From Diploptera punctata (lineage: Eukaryota > Arthropoda > Insecta > Blattodea > Blaberidae): a stretch of 64,000 nucleotides of DNA. The notes under the pieces were generated by a model, which was not told where the DNA came from, searched no databases, and saw only the letters and a program-made list of their open reading frames with translations. Below, in pieces: positions 13,022 to 23,018 of the stretch; position 1 is the first letter of the stretch; each line of letters begins with the position of its first letter. The stretch covers positions 310,001 to 374,000 of the forward strand of contig JASPKZ010004571.1 of assembly GCA_030220185.1 (NCBI GenBank). The letters are read 5' to 3'. The translations under genes and the position numbers were made by a program.

Positions 13022-13483
13022 GTGCCGTCGTCCTCGACTTTGTTAATAGAACACAACAAATTCAACAAAAAGGGAGTCTACAATCTAACATGTAAAGATT
13101 GTAATAAATTTTATATTGGCAGGACAAGCAGAAATTTCAATCTAAGATATAAAGAACACCTAAAAGATTTCATACACGCGGGTAATAAATCAAGCTATGC
13201 TAAACATCTCATTAACACAGGTCATCGAACGAACACAATTGAAAATACTCTCACGATAATCCACCGAGAAAACATTCCAGCTAGGATAAATATATTTGAA
13301 GAACTTGAAATCATAAAGAAAACAAACAACACCTCACTTCTTAATGAGAACGCACCTCAGTCAAACCCATTATACGAGATCGTAAAAAGTAAGTCAGTTG
13401 CTGCTACAAACAGTGGGAGTGTATATCACTGTACACAACAAAAACTAGTAGCGGAAGCTCAACTTGCAGAAGATGGAAGATAA
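13022..13483 (+). CDS. GIY-YIG endonuclease domain of a Penelope-like element (partial)
   Basis: An uninterrupted 153-codon frame. Residues 18-48 contain GVYNLTCKDC, then KFYIGRTSRNF and RYKEHLK. These are the paired Cys, the GIY (here GVY) and YIG strands, and the catalytic Arg and Glu region of the GIY-YIG nuclease that PLEs carry C-terminal to their reverse transcriptase. The downstream part (INIFEELEIIKK, NPLYEIVKSK) is the linker tail found in the other copies. The upstream RT domain is missing, and the first few codons lie in the inverted terminal arm, so the ATG used here is not the element's real start. It is the best preserved PLE coding piece in the window but is only part of a protein. 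Confidence 0.85.
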   Translation: MPSSSTLLIEHNKFNKKGVYNLTCKDCNKFYIGRTSRNFNLRYKEHLKDFIHAGNKSSYAKHLINTGHRTNTIENTLTIIHRENIPARINIFEELEIIKKTNNTSLLNENAPQSNPLYEIVKSKSVAATNSGSVYHCTQQKLVAEAQLAEDGR

Positions 13484-13524
13484 CTTCCGAAAGCGCTCCA
13501 GTTAATTGTATATACAATTAACAA

Positions 13525-14367
13525 GGGTTGTAAGGGGTAGTGGCGTGTGTATAACCTCTCCTACCCAATTCTCATCCTCGCCTTCTCGTGGTACAACCCG
13601 TTTTCACAAACGAGGCTCTGAGGACCGAGTCACGGCGCATTCCATCAGGTACTGAGTAAATGCGGTATCCTAATGTCTGTCCAGAGACTAAAAGGTAGCA
13701 GCCCTACCACTGGACTACTTAGCGTCGGGCCAGTAACCTGTCCTAAGGAACTTAAAAACTACTTTCAAGCCTCAACACGAAAAAAATAACAAGTAAAATT
13801 GTACTGGACAATAAAATTTTGGAGCAGGTGAATAATTTTACATATCTAGGATGCAATATCTCATATGAAGAAGAAAAGGATGTAAATGCAAAAATATCTA
13901 AATTTTTAAGAATTTTAGGGTTAATAAATTCTATCTTCAAGCCACAGTTAGTCCAAAAGCATTCAAGACTGAAAGTGTATAAAACACTGGCTCTTCCAAC
14001 TCTTTTGTATGGTAGCGAAGTATGGATGTTGAAACAGAAGGATATACAGAGACTTAGATCTGCTGAAATGAGATATCTTCGGAGGACTGCAGGATACACA
14101 CTACTAGATCACAAAAAAATGAAGACATCTTAGAAGAATTACACATGGAATCTTTAGAAAACAAAATTTCTGATTATAAGTCAAGATGGATACAACATGT
14201 TCATCGAATGGAAGATCACAGAATACCCAAACTAATGTTAAGATATCAACCTGCAGGAAGAAGAAGACCAGGACGTCCACTCAAAAGACTTCTGGATGGT
14301 GTTTCTCTTGAGGCCGAAACAGCTCAACAAATGGCCTAAATTCGTGAATGTACTATGATGATGATAT
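13525..14367 (+). mobile_element. Internally deleted RTE-like LINE (GAT tail) nested in the PLE
   Basis: Flanked by an 8-bp duplication, ATTAACAA, at 13517-13524 and 14368-14375, so the whole 843 bp entered as one unit. The first 260 bp are GC-richer and non-coding (ACCACTGGACTACTTAGCG) and look like an RTE 5' UTR. The rest is the post-RT coding tail, ending CTAAATTCGTGAATGTACTATGATGATGAT. The endonuclease and most of the RT are missing. Related GAT-tailed copies lie at 44146-44448 and 53160-53935. Confidence 0.75.
13810..14339 (+). pseudogene. RTE-like reverse transcriptase, C-terminal tail
   Basis: The frame at 13819-14133 reads EQVNNFTYLGCNISYEEE, KFLRILGLINSIF, ALPTLLYGSEVWMLKQKD and YLRRTAGYTLLDH. 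It is then shifted and continues at 14145-14339 with HVHRMEDHRIPK and AGRRRPGRPLKRLLDG. The shift falls in an A-run of 7 bases (14113-14119). The 44-kb copy has a run of 9 at the same place. A run of 8 would keep the frame, so both look like independent slippage events. Confidence 0.8.
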
Positions 14368-14479
14368 ATTAACAAAGTTGAAGTGACGTCACCTACCAAC
14401 AGGTACAATTTAATTTTTAACTTTCATCATAGTCATGTATGTCTTTATGCCCATAGAATGTTGTTATTTATCTTAATCT

Positions 14480-14740
14480 TATATTGCATTTGTTTCCTCA
14501 CCTGTAAGACAAATGTCAGGAAAACTTTAAGGCCCAAACGGTCCCCGAAATCATATGGCCATCATCCTTATCATTATCATCCTTACCATTATCATTATCA
14601 TCATCATCCTTCACCGGTGTGGAAAGCAACGGGAAGCTACCACACTTACACAATTCCTTAGTAAAGCTGCAAGCATAGCATGAAAATGCTATGATTGCAG
14701 TGAAGGACCTGCCTTCGGGCAGAATTACTACGGACGGATA
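14480..14740 (+). mobile_element. SINE family S5, body without tRNA head
   Basis: Runs from CCTCACCTGTAAGACAAATG to CTTCGGGCAGAATTACTA, matching the body of the complete S5 copy at 63519-63835 (minus strand). The tRNA-like head is missing, so it is 5'-truncated. It contains a variable ATC/ATT tract (14560-14612) and a short hairpin, AGCATAGCATGAAAATGCT. Confidence 0.8.
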
Positions 14741-15823
14741 TTGCATTTGTGATAAAATTGAATTAATAATTAATTTAAGACCATGTATGTGATTAATATT
14801 AAAAATTTCCCTATCTCTAATTCAAAGTTAAACTGAGAAAGCCATAAACGAACTGAAATGGCAAGTTGTTACTTCGCTTTGCCTTAGAGAGGATGTAAAA
14901 TGGATGCAGGTTGTATCTTGTGAGATTCTTGTGATAATAAGCTTCTGGTTGAGGATTTATTTCAGTGCTTGTGAATTTACTGACTCCAAGGCTCAGAAAC
15001 ACATTCATGAACTCGAAAATACTATAATTTACTGACTTTTAAATATAGACTTAAGAGAATTTATAGCTTTACGATCTGATCTTAGAAATGTTCCAACTTT
15101 TCCTCAACTTCTAAAAATGAACTTCCCATTCGCGATGGCACGATTTACACACAGAACTGAGAATTCAATATAGAGTACATGTCTAAGATAGTTAGAAAAG
15201 AGAATCTGAGAGAGAAAAATTTATCGTCGAAGTTAGTTTTTTCTCGCTTTAGTAATGCTAAATACTTTATATATGACTTCTGCGAATGCCAGTTGTTTAA
15301 TACTTAATTTAAAAGCCATTTATTTCTTAATATAATCAAGAATATCAGCTCAATCGCATCAAGACAAAACAGATTTCAAAGTCAATCTGTTCACAATAAA
15401 AGAGCCAGGTTATCATCACGTATCTTACAAGAAAGCGTCAATATGTGTCATTTAGCTAAATACTTGTTCAAGACTCAGATATTGCGACACTAAGAAATCA
15501 CTTTCATTGGTAATAAGATGCCTCTAAGGTGAAAGAGAACGCCTAACTTCACAGAATATACTCATCAATAGTTATAACACAAGTATAGTTCGTAATATGA
15601 CCACTGCAGTTACTGTGACTATGTTATTGTTGTTGTTGTTGTTTAATATTTGGCGTTTGGCTATGAAGAGATTAGGTCTCCTGTTCTCGAATATTTTTGT
15701 ACAATGGATCCAGCTGATAACGCTTGAAAATATGAAGAGTTTTCGGTCGTTTCTTCTCCTTTTCTAATATGATGAACACATTTATACGTCAACGAGAAGA
15801 TTACTTTCTCAATTATTGAACAA
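14741..15823. other. AT-rich sequence, nothing recognised
   Basis: No family assigned. A short GTT run lies at 15627-15643. The minus-strand frame at 14817-15008 has no recognisable domain. Confidence 0.4.
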
Positions 15824-15830
15824 TCTAATA

Positions 15831-16734
15831 CGAGGGTGAATCAAATATAACCGGAATTATTGTTTACGATTTTTTTCTATTAACAAAAAAATACAAAACC
15901 ACCACCTCATTTTTCCACATAGTCTCCTGCATTTCCAACACACTTTTGCCATCGAGTTGGCAACCTTTTCATGCCGTCCTTGAAGAATGGGGGATGGCGT
16001 GTAGTAAGCCAGTTGCGCACGAACTCCTCTACCGCTGCATTGTCACCAAACCGCCTTCCTCCCAGGTCTTCTTTTAGTGGCCCAAACAAATGGTAGTCAC
16101 AGGGTGACAAATCTGGACTGTAAGGAGGATGTTCCAGAGGTGTCCAATACATTTTCGTCAGTTTTTCGTCAATTTGTTTTCTTCCTGGCTGAGGAGCCGA
16201 GGAACCCACCTGGCAGACAATTTTCGGAATTTGAGTTCATAACTGATGATGGCTTGAACACTTCCGAAGCTTATTCCAACGTGAGAAGCAATTTCAGAAA
16301 TTGTTACGCGCCGATCCTCCTCAATAAGGTCCCGTACAGCACGAATGTTGTCTGCAGTGATGCTTGTTCGTTGCCGTCTTTGGTGGGGCTCATTTTCCAC
16401 TGAATCCCGACCCGCTAAAATTGTTTTGCGCCAATCATACACCTGCGTCTTCGAAAGGGTTGCTTCCCCGAATTGCGCATGGAGCCTTCTCAAAATTTCA
16501 GAAGGTTTAGTGTCTTCATTCGCCAAAAACTTAATAATAATGCGTTGCGCAACAGACGTATGTACCTCCTGCTCGCTCATGGCGTACTGAAGCAAGCGGC
16601 CGCTCTTCGGAGTGCGACACATCAATATCCCTACTCCAGACACCCCCACCAACTTCCCCTCCAAACCGCAACCTTTGCAGTTCGCTACCAGACCCTCCAG
16701 ATAGAAATTCCGATTTATATTTAATCCACCCTCG
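15831..16734 (-). mobile_element. Mariner transposon with exact ends, internally deleted
   Basis: The left end CGAGGGTGAATCAAATATAA and the right end, reverse-complemented CGAGGGTGGATTAAATATAA, form inverted repeats of about 28 bp. The element is flanked by TA at 15829-15830 and 16735-16736. At 904 bp it lacks roughly a third of the usual 1.3 kb of a mariner. The transposase lies on the minus strand in two frames. Confidence 0.93.
15907..16580 (-). pseudogene. Mariner transposase with central deletion
   Basis: The probable start is the ATG at 16578-16580 (MSEQEVHTSVAQRIIIKF). The N-terminal part holds the paired helix-turn-helix region (PSEILRRLHAQFGEATLSKT, then ITISEIASHVGISFGSVQ-like residues) and ARWVPRLLSQEE. 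The next stretch is lost, and the frame changes near 16160-16209. The C-terminal part resumes with EHPPYSPDLSPCDYHLFGPL and runs to 15907. The first two catalytic aspartates fall in the deleted segment; only the third region remains. The protein cannot be an active transposase, but its DNA-binding half could still bind the terminal repeats. Confidence 0.88.
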
Positions 16735-16740
16735 TATATA

Positions 16741-16776
16741 AAAATGTTTGTTTGTTTGTTTGTTTGTTTGTTTGTT
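16741..16776. repeat. (TTTG)n short tandem repeat
   Basis: Eight or so TTTG units just inside the Helitron-like 5' end. The 34.9-kb copy has a shorter, interrupted version at the same place (34869-34899). Confidence 0.9.
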
Positions 16777-16959
16777 CGAACTTACTGAGCTGACATACCG
16801 TTCAGCCGATTGTAATGGGGCTTTTTAAAGTACGTTCAGGAGATTCCCGGGATAAACATAGGCTGTAAGAGAGTTGTGATCCTCAACTCCTACACCTTTA
16901 AAAATCACCCTTTGTAGTGAAAAACGTGAAGAAAGTAGCTTTTTGGACGCTTAAATCAC

Positions 16960-17775
16960 CTAACCTGATTGACCTTTACTATACTGACCTATACTGACCG
17001 AACATGACCTATAGTGACCGGACATGACCGAACCTGACTGAACCTAACGTAGCCCAACTGAGATAGCCTAACCTAACCGAACCTAATCTAACTGAACATA
17101 ACTGAACCTGAACCTAACTAGTCTGAAACTAGCCTCGACCTAACCTGAACCTACCTGAACCCAACTTGAACCTTGCCTGAACCTAACTTGAACCTAGCCT
17201 CAACCTAGACTGAACCTAACTTGAACGTAAACTGAACATAACTTGACCTAGCCTGGACCTAGCCTTAACCTATCCTGAACCCAACCTAAACCTAACCTGA
17301 ACCCAACCTAAACCTAACCTGAACCTTGTTTGAACCTAGCCTGAACCTAACTTGAAACTAACCTGAACCTAGCCTGAACCTAACTTGACCTAGCCTGGAC
17401 CTAGCGATGAACCTAACCTGAACCCAACCTAAACCTAACCTGAAACCAACCTAACCTGAACCTTGCTTGAACCTAACTTGAACCTAAATTGAACCTTGAT
17501 TGAACCTAACCTGAACCTAACTTGACCTAGCCTGAACCCAACCTAAACCTAACATGAATCCAACCAGAACCTAACCTGAACCTTTCTTGAACCTAACCTG
17601 AACCTAACTTGAACCTAACCTAAACCTAGATTGAACCTAACCGAGCTTAACCCAACAGTGCCTAACATAACCGAGCCTAATCTAACCGAACCGAACCTAA
17701 CTTAACCGAGCCTACTTTAACCTAACCTGAACCTAACCTGAATCTAAACCCGAAACCAAAACCCGAATCCAAAAC
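16960..17775. repeat. Telomere-like degenerate CCTAA/CCTGAA array
   Basis: About 800 bp of CCTAACCTGAA, CCTAACTTGAA, CCTAACCGA and related 6-12 bp words. CCTAA is the complement of the arthropod telomere repeat TTAGG, but pure tandem CCTAA is rare here; the dominant word alternates CCTAA with a (C/T)TGAA half-unit. Toward 17740-17950 it grades into CCCGAAACC and ACCGATCAA-type words. The array lies inside the Helitron-like element. Confidence 0.9.
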
Positions 17776-18035
17776 AAAAAACCGAAACCCGAAACCAAAA
17801 CTGAAAGAAAAACTGTACACAAAAACTACCCGAAAACCGATCAAGCTACCTTTAAAACAATAAAATTACTCTTAAACCGATTAATTTACCTCTAAAACGA
17901 TCGAATTACCCGTAAACCGGCCAATATATCTCTAACCCGACCGAACAACCGTAAAACTGTAATCACGATATAAATTTATAATTGTTTTTCTTTTTAACTT
18001 ATTTAACTAAACATAAAACACATTTAATGCATTTA

Positions 18036-18053
18036 GGTGCAGCAGCGCGCGCC
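18036..18053 (+). other. Helitron-type 3' hairpin (H1)
   Basis: GGTGC, loop AGCAGCGC, GCGCC: a 5-bp stem (one G-T pair) with an 8-nt loop, followed by GGGTAC. It has the same geometry as the hairpins at 31009, 31907, 34404 and 35709. Confidence 0.65.
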
Positions 18054-18066
18054 GGGTACTTAATAA

Positions 18067-18631
18067 ATGAACCGAAAATGATCTGAATGTAGACCTACTT
18101 ATGTTTGAGTTAGTAGCTGGATTAATTTCCCACATTAAAATATTAACTATCAAATATATTCGTCTTGCAAGACAAACTTAAATGACTTTTCAATTTATAA
18201 AACATCCATCCTCTTTAAACTTGACGAGCTGGAATACCATCAAAGTCTATATAATCGCGTTAGCTAATCAAAACTTGAGGAGTTTGAACATAAAAAATAT
18301 AGTTACAAGTTATTTGAAGTATGAAACATCTCGGAGTTAAGTGTAGTTAAAGCATATCTTGTTGGTTGGAAGGAGGTTTAAGATTTAACCTCCCATACAG
18401 CCTCAGTAGACCGTAGATTCAAGCTGAGCTGGATCAATGGCTCACTCAACTCTAGCAAGGTAAAACTCGTTAGAGGCTCCAGCCTCCGGGCTCCATGCAG
18501 TCGCCCTCTATTTTCTCAGCGTCAGAACACGCTTAAAAATACGCAACTATATGCGATGTTTCTTAATATCAGGTCAGAATGTTACATTTCTCATAATGTT
18601 TGTGCTCTGTGTATTTTTAGTGTAACTGTTA
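18067..18631. other. No family recognised
   Basis: Mixed-composition DNA. A slightly GC-richer part (18380-18540) has no readable frame. Nothing here matches other parts of the window. Confidence 0.4.
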
Positions 18632-19295
18632 TTTACTTACTCACTGGCACTATCGAAACCGTAGGTTCACGGCCGCGCGGACATAAGCTCTCCATGCATC
18701 CATATCCTGAGCTAATGTTTTTAAATAATTCCCTGTATAATCTATTGCCCTCAAATCATGCTATTCTCTCACCAACTGGGCGTTTTCCTACAAAAAGCTT
18801 CGATGCACGTCTTTTATTACCCATTCGTGCCACATGTCCTGCCCATCGCAGTCTACGAGACTTAACTGTCTTTATTATATATGGCTTCCTATAAAGGCCA
18901 TGTAGTTCATTGTAATGTTGTCTCTCCATTCACCTGTCTGTTCATCTCTCTTTGGTCCAAACATTTTCCCAAGAACTTTATTCTCAAATACTCGTAATCT
19001 GCTTTCCTCCCTTACAGTAAGAGTCCATGTTTTGCATCCATTCATGATAACTGATAGAATAATAGTTTTATATATTTTCAGTTTAACTTTTTTTTTTAAA
19101 GGAGTTGAGACGTCAAGAGTCCCTAATGCATAATAGCACGCATTTCCAGAATTGAGCCTATGTTTAATTTTTTGTGCATCTCATTCCTATTCGTGATTAT
19201 TGTTCCTACGCATTTGAATTCAGCCACTTCCTCAAAATTTTCATCATTTGTCATTAGCTGTCCATTTTACATAATTTATTTTTGTATATTACGTG
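18632..19295 (-). pseudogene. RTE-like LINE, family A (TAAG tail), 3' part
   Basis: The minus strand aligns over its whole length with 36760-37430. It begins (on that strand) near the segment before AFKYLGT-like residues and ends in CACTGGCACTATCGAA read in reverse, followed by a short TAAG tail (18632-18640). Frameshifts and deletions break every frame. It is the most diverged family A copy here. Confidence 0.85.
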
Positions 19296-20174
19296 TATTT
19301 ATTTCTTCAGAGTGTTCTCAAAAAAGGAATCCAATATTTAAAGAGAAGATAGTATGGAACTATACATGAAAATACACTTTTATGAACATGGGTTTTAAAA
19401 CTAATATATTCTGAGCTGTCTTGTATTGTAACAGCGGGATATATTTTGTTGTGAACACTTTGCCAAGAAATAAATGAATCAACATAATGCAGACGCTTGC
19501 CACTAATAAGACTCACCAAAAACATGCATTTAACAAACGATGGTCCAGTCAGTGAGGGATAGTGACTTGGAATGCTCTTTATCCTGGTCTTACCCCTTTA
19601 GATTTTTCATCTGTGGATTACATTTAAAGGCCATGGTACATGATATCGAGCACACAGACTTTACTAAGAAATTGTATAATTAATGTTTGTCTGACAATCT
19701 GGCAACAACCACAGTTGTTCCAAATAATATCATTATTTCTGGTTCCTAGATTTGTATTGAAATAAATAGAAGTAATATTGAGTATTCGCTATGAAACATA
19801 GTTCAGAGATCTCACGGTAGAGGACAGCTGTTCGTACAATAAATATATGGCAGTACTAATAATAAACAAACGACTTTAACTCACAATATATAATTTTGAA
19901 CTCTTGTTTGTACAAACTTTTTTTCTTTGTTTAGTTATATACAACCTCTTCTGTAAATACTGAAATTACTTTTTCCAGAATAGCTGTATAGTTTACAGAG
20001 TGTTTCATAAATCCAACCGCATACATACGAATAGCCGGAAGCACGAAAAGTACAGTGGATGGCATTGGAACAAATGGTTCTAACGCGCGATTCACACGAG
20101 TAAACTAATTGCACAGTAGTGCTACAATACGTTTTCCTTCTTCCCTTGAAGAGTATTCTTTCTAAACGCAACAA
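19296..20174. other. AT-rich sequence, nothing recognised
   Basis: Minus-strand frames at 19307-19525 and 19935-20174 have no recognisable motif. No repeats were found. Confidence 0.4.
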
Positions 20175-20177
20175 GGC

Positions 20178-20250
20178 AACGAAAGCGAAGCTCAGTGCTT
20201 AGTGGCTTGATTCGTATGCATGCGGGCGCAGGTTCGATTCCCTATGAGGT
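20178..20250 (+). repeat. tRNA-like SINE head or tRNA pseudogene
   Basis: AAGCTCAGTGCTTAGTGG resembles box A, and GCAGGTTCGATTCCC is a strong box B, 30 bases apart. The acceptor arms do not pair convincingly, so this is more likely a SINE head or tRNA pseudogene than a working tRNA. Confidence 0.5.
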
Positions 20251-20419
20251 TAATTTTGTTATTGTTAAAGTGCTTTCTATTTTATTATGTATATTCATTC
20301 TTAAAGAAAAACGTACTAACTATTTGGAAGTATTAATATTTTTATTATTAATATTATTATTTACTTATTTATAAACAGGTTTACAGTGTAATAAAACACA
20401 TTCCTATGCCCAAAGCTTT

Positions 20420-20905
20420 TTAAATTTTTATCTTCTTTCTCCATTCTTCTCTATCTTCTCATTCCAATTCTTCCAGACCTATCTCCCCTATATCTCTTCT
20501 TACATCGTCCATCCATTTAAATCCGGTCCATCTATCTTTCCTTTTTCGGGTGGAATCCATTCCAAAGCTTGTCTGGGTAATGTTTTCTCTGACAATACCA
20601 ATTCTAGTTGTCTGTATCTCACAAAACCTAATATTGAATTTTGGACTTTCATTTGTTGTGTGATGATTGTATTTCTGATTTTTTCCAATTTAGAATGTCT
20701 AGTTGAGCGTCTGTAAGAATCCATTTCGGTAGACATAAGCTTTAAACTCAAATTTTTATTCAGATGCCAAGTTTATGCACCAAATGTTAGCTGCTTCGAA
20801 TTATGGATTTATAAACTTCTAATTTGGTATCTATTCGTATGTTCTCATCCCACAAAACTCCGTTTAACAATGTTATTACCGATCTGCCTTTTTTTAATTC
20901 TATAT
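20420..20905 (-). pseudogene. RTE-like LINE fragment, family E
   Basis: On the minus strand, RSTRHSKLEKIRNTII, FVRYRQLE and ALEWIPPEKG match the order of the post-RT tail in the 31.0-31.8 kb copy (RMDRIRNKEI, KRLQWYGHV, EWIPMERRKRGR). One 83-codon frame is open (20500-20751); the rest is frameshifted. No RT core is left. Confidence 0.65.
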
Positions 20906-20983
20906 TTTATGTCATTCTCTTGGGGCATTTTGAGTTAATTTTGATCCCCAGGTAATTACATTCTTCATATCAATTGATACACC

Positions 20984-20987
<4 letters not shown>

Positions 20988-21016
<29 letters not shown>

Positions 21017-21024
21017 CATCATCA

Positions 21025-21101
<77 letters not shown>

Positions 21102-21103
21102 TT
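20988..21103. repeat. (ATT)n microsatellite with ATC interruption
   Basis: An ATT array with an ATC stretch at 21016-21028. It sits at the tail end of the inverted 600-bp repeat copy that follows. Confidence 0.95.
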
Positions 21104-21105
21104 AT

Positions 21106-21738
21106 ATATGACGGATAATAAGAATAATTATTATTTTTTTATTATTGTCCATCATCTATGAGCTATTATTATGATGGACTTGACTTATATAAACTAAATA
21201 TTTTAATTGAAGGTTGGAACTTTTTCCTCACTAATACGTAATAAATAAATAAACAGATAAATATATGAAGCTATATTATATTTTATTACATAAATTTATA
21301 GCATTATTATTAAAACGTGGTGTACTGCACGCACAATTAAATTTATACCGGTAGCTAAATAGTATTACAGATGCAGGAATATTACTTAAGATAGAGTAAA
21401 GTGAACGTAGATTATGTGGCAGGAATTAAATATTATAGGATGTATTTTGCGAAAATACAAATGAATAAAAAAAATGTTGGAGGATTTGAACCCTGGCTTT
21501 CACAGCATTTCATCTTGTAGTAAGTAGTTTAACCATCTACGCTATTCGAACGTCTGATACTAGTTGCCGTGTTTACTTTTACACTATGAACGAGAGTTGA
21601 ACTTTATTTAAAATGTCGCAATTTGAGTAATATTGCATTTGTCTAACACTCTTAAATATCTAGAAACACGTCTCCTTCACTGTTCTTTAACTATTTAAGA
21701 CCGTTAAAACGAAACACAGCGTATTTAAAACATTTAAC
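21106..21738 (-). repeat. 600-bp dispersed repeat with a tRNA-like core, copy 2
   Basis: Reverse complement of 7885-8510, about 80% by eye. The tRNA-like core on the minus strand has TAGCGTAGATGGTTAAAC (box A, about 21530-21547) and GGTTCAAATCC (box B, 21483-21493), better preserved than in copy 1. An ATT/AAT tract adjoins the 3' end in both copies. Confidence 0.78.
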
Positions 21739-21842
21739 AGTGCGTTACCTCGTGAACCTCAGCTATGGCTTTTCGAGTATGCGCAGTGGGCCGTAACAAG
21801 AACTCTGATTTTTGAAGCGGCTCATTCTTTTTGTCGCAAAGT

Positions 21843-22600
21843 GTACCTTTTGGCAGATGCCGTCGACCTCAACTGTGTTAAAATATTATATTTAAAATGT
21901 TATCTGGAGGTGTTTCGAAAGTTAACTTCCACCATCAGCAGGCTAAGTATCTGCGACTAGTTGTTGTTTACGACGATGTAGACTCAAAGTGTCTGGAGTA
22001 GCAACTGACTTGTTTTTGACGATCTCGTATGATGGGTTGTACTGGGGTGTGTTCCCATTAAGAAGTAAGGTGTTGTTTATTCCTTTTATAATTTCAAGGT
22101 CTTCAAGTAAAATATTATATTTAAAATGTTATCTGGAGGCCTTTCAAAGCTAACTTCCATCAGCAGCAGGTTGAGTATCAGCTACTAGTTGTTGTTGTTT
22201 ATCAAAGATTTTATGTACGCGGGTGGTAAATCAAGTTATGCCAAACATATCATTAACACCAGTCACCGAATGAACACAATATAAAACACTCAAACGATTA
22301 TTCACAAAGAAAATATTCCAGCAAAAATGCATATATTTGAAGACCTTGAAATTAAAAAAGAAATGAACAACACCTTACTTCTTAATGAGAAACACACCCC
22401 AGTACAACCCATCATACCAGATCGTCAAAAACAAGTCAGTTGCTGCTACAGACTCTTGGAGTCTACATCGTCGTAAACAACAACTAGTAACAGATACTCA
22501 ACCTGCTGATGATGGAAGTTAACTTCCGAAAGGCCTACATATAAGATTTTAAAGATAATATTTTAACATAATTGAGGACGACGGCATCTGCCAAAACGTA
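21843..22600 (+). mobile_element. Penelope-like element copy with inverted arms
   Basis: The outer ends are inverted: TTTGGCAGATGCCGTCG at the left and CGACGGCATCTGCCAAA at the right. Left arm 21843-22106 pairs with about 22340-22600. A second, direct partial copy of the left arm lies at 22107-22202. The unpaired middle (22203-22340) encodes part of the GIY-YIG protein. The structure looks like repeated template jumps during insertion. Confidence 0.8.
22203..22440 (+). pseudogene. PLE GIY-YIG protein remnant
   Basis: It reads KDFMYAGGKSSYAKHIINTS, then NIPAKMHIFEDLEIKKEMNN and LLLNEKHTPVQP, parallel to residues 43-125 of the frame at 13022-13483. The GVY and YIG motifs are missing. A stop follows the residues MNTI, so it is non-functional. 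Confidence 0.8.
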
Positions 22601-22964
22601 CATATTATAAGTTTTTACGTTATAGCAGAGCCGCCCAAACTTTCGTATTTTGTCGCGGTCCAAATTGAAGTAACATCAAGGTGGTGCGGGCCATAGTCCC
22701 TGTTATAGCTGTTGTGGATTATTATTATTTATTTAGTAGGTTTCACAATGTTTCACATCTTCCTGCACCCTATTAATCTACTGTCATTCTCCTCCATATC
22801 TCTATCATTCCAATCTCCATCGTCCAATCACTTTTCTCTCATGATGCTCAAAATACCACCAGTACACGTTATTTTTGGCCGTCCTCTTTTTGTTTAACCA
22901 AGTGGTACCCATTATTGTATTCTGTCATGTGTTATTCTTTTTACATGACCATACAATTTTATTG

Positions 22965-22965
<1 letters not shown>
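22601..22965. other. No clear feature; possible RTE remnant
   Basis: On the minus strand, 22800-22930 reads a few words typical of the RTE post-RT tail (GRPKIT-like residues), but too little is conserved to claim it. The plus-strand frame at 22712-22897 is not gene-like. Confidence 0.3.
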
Positions 22966-23005
<40 letters not shown>

Positions 23006-23018
23006 TATTATTATTATA
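22966..23018. repeat. (ATT)n microsatellite
   Basis: About 17 ATT units with one ACT interruption. Confidence 0.93.

Larger units (their letters stand above)
12973..14436 (+). mobile_element. Penelope-like element copy with inverted ends
   Basis: The left end (about 12973-13042) and the right end (about 14363-14436) are reverse complements through ACCTGTTGGTAGGTG and AAATTAAATTGTACC. Between them lie a GIY-YIG frame (13022-13483) and a nested RTE-derived insertion (13525-14367). The RT part of the element is absent. The same inverted architecture recurs at 21843-22600, 48751-49195 and 51646-51873. Confidence 0.75.
15824..18066 (+). mobile_element. Helitron-like non-autonomous element, interrupted by a mariner
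   Basis: Removing the mariner (15831-16734) and one TA joins TCTAA to TATATAAAAATGTTTG. That resembles the Helitron-like 5' ends at 33310 (TCTATATATGTAAAAACG) and 34849 (TCTTATACATAAAAATTAATG). The following 200 bp (TCAGGAGATTCCCGGGATAA, AGAGAGTTGTGAT, CTTTGTAGTGAAAAACGTGA) match the 34.9-kb copy closely. The 3' side has a hairpin, GGTGC-8 nt-GCGCC, at 18036-18053, then GGGTAC. No Rep/helicase gene is present. Confidence 0.7.

Noticed and set aside
16960..17775. A true telomere end
   Set aside because: The words are mixed CCTAA/CCTGAA, the array is interstitial and it is enclosed by transposon sequence.
22601..22965. RTE-like remnant
   Set aside because: Only a handful of residues fit; not enough to claim.
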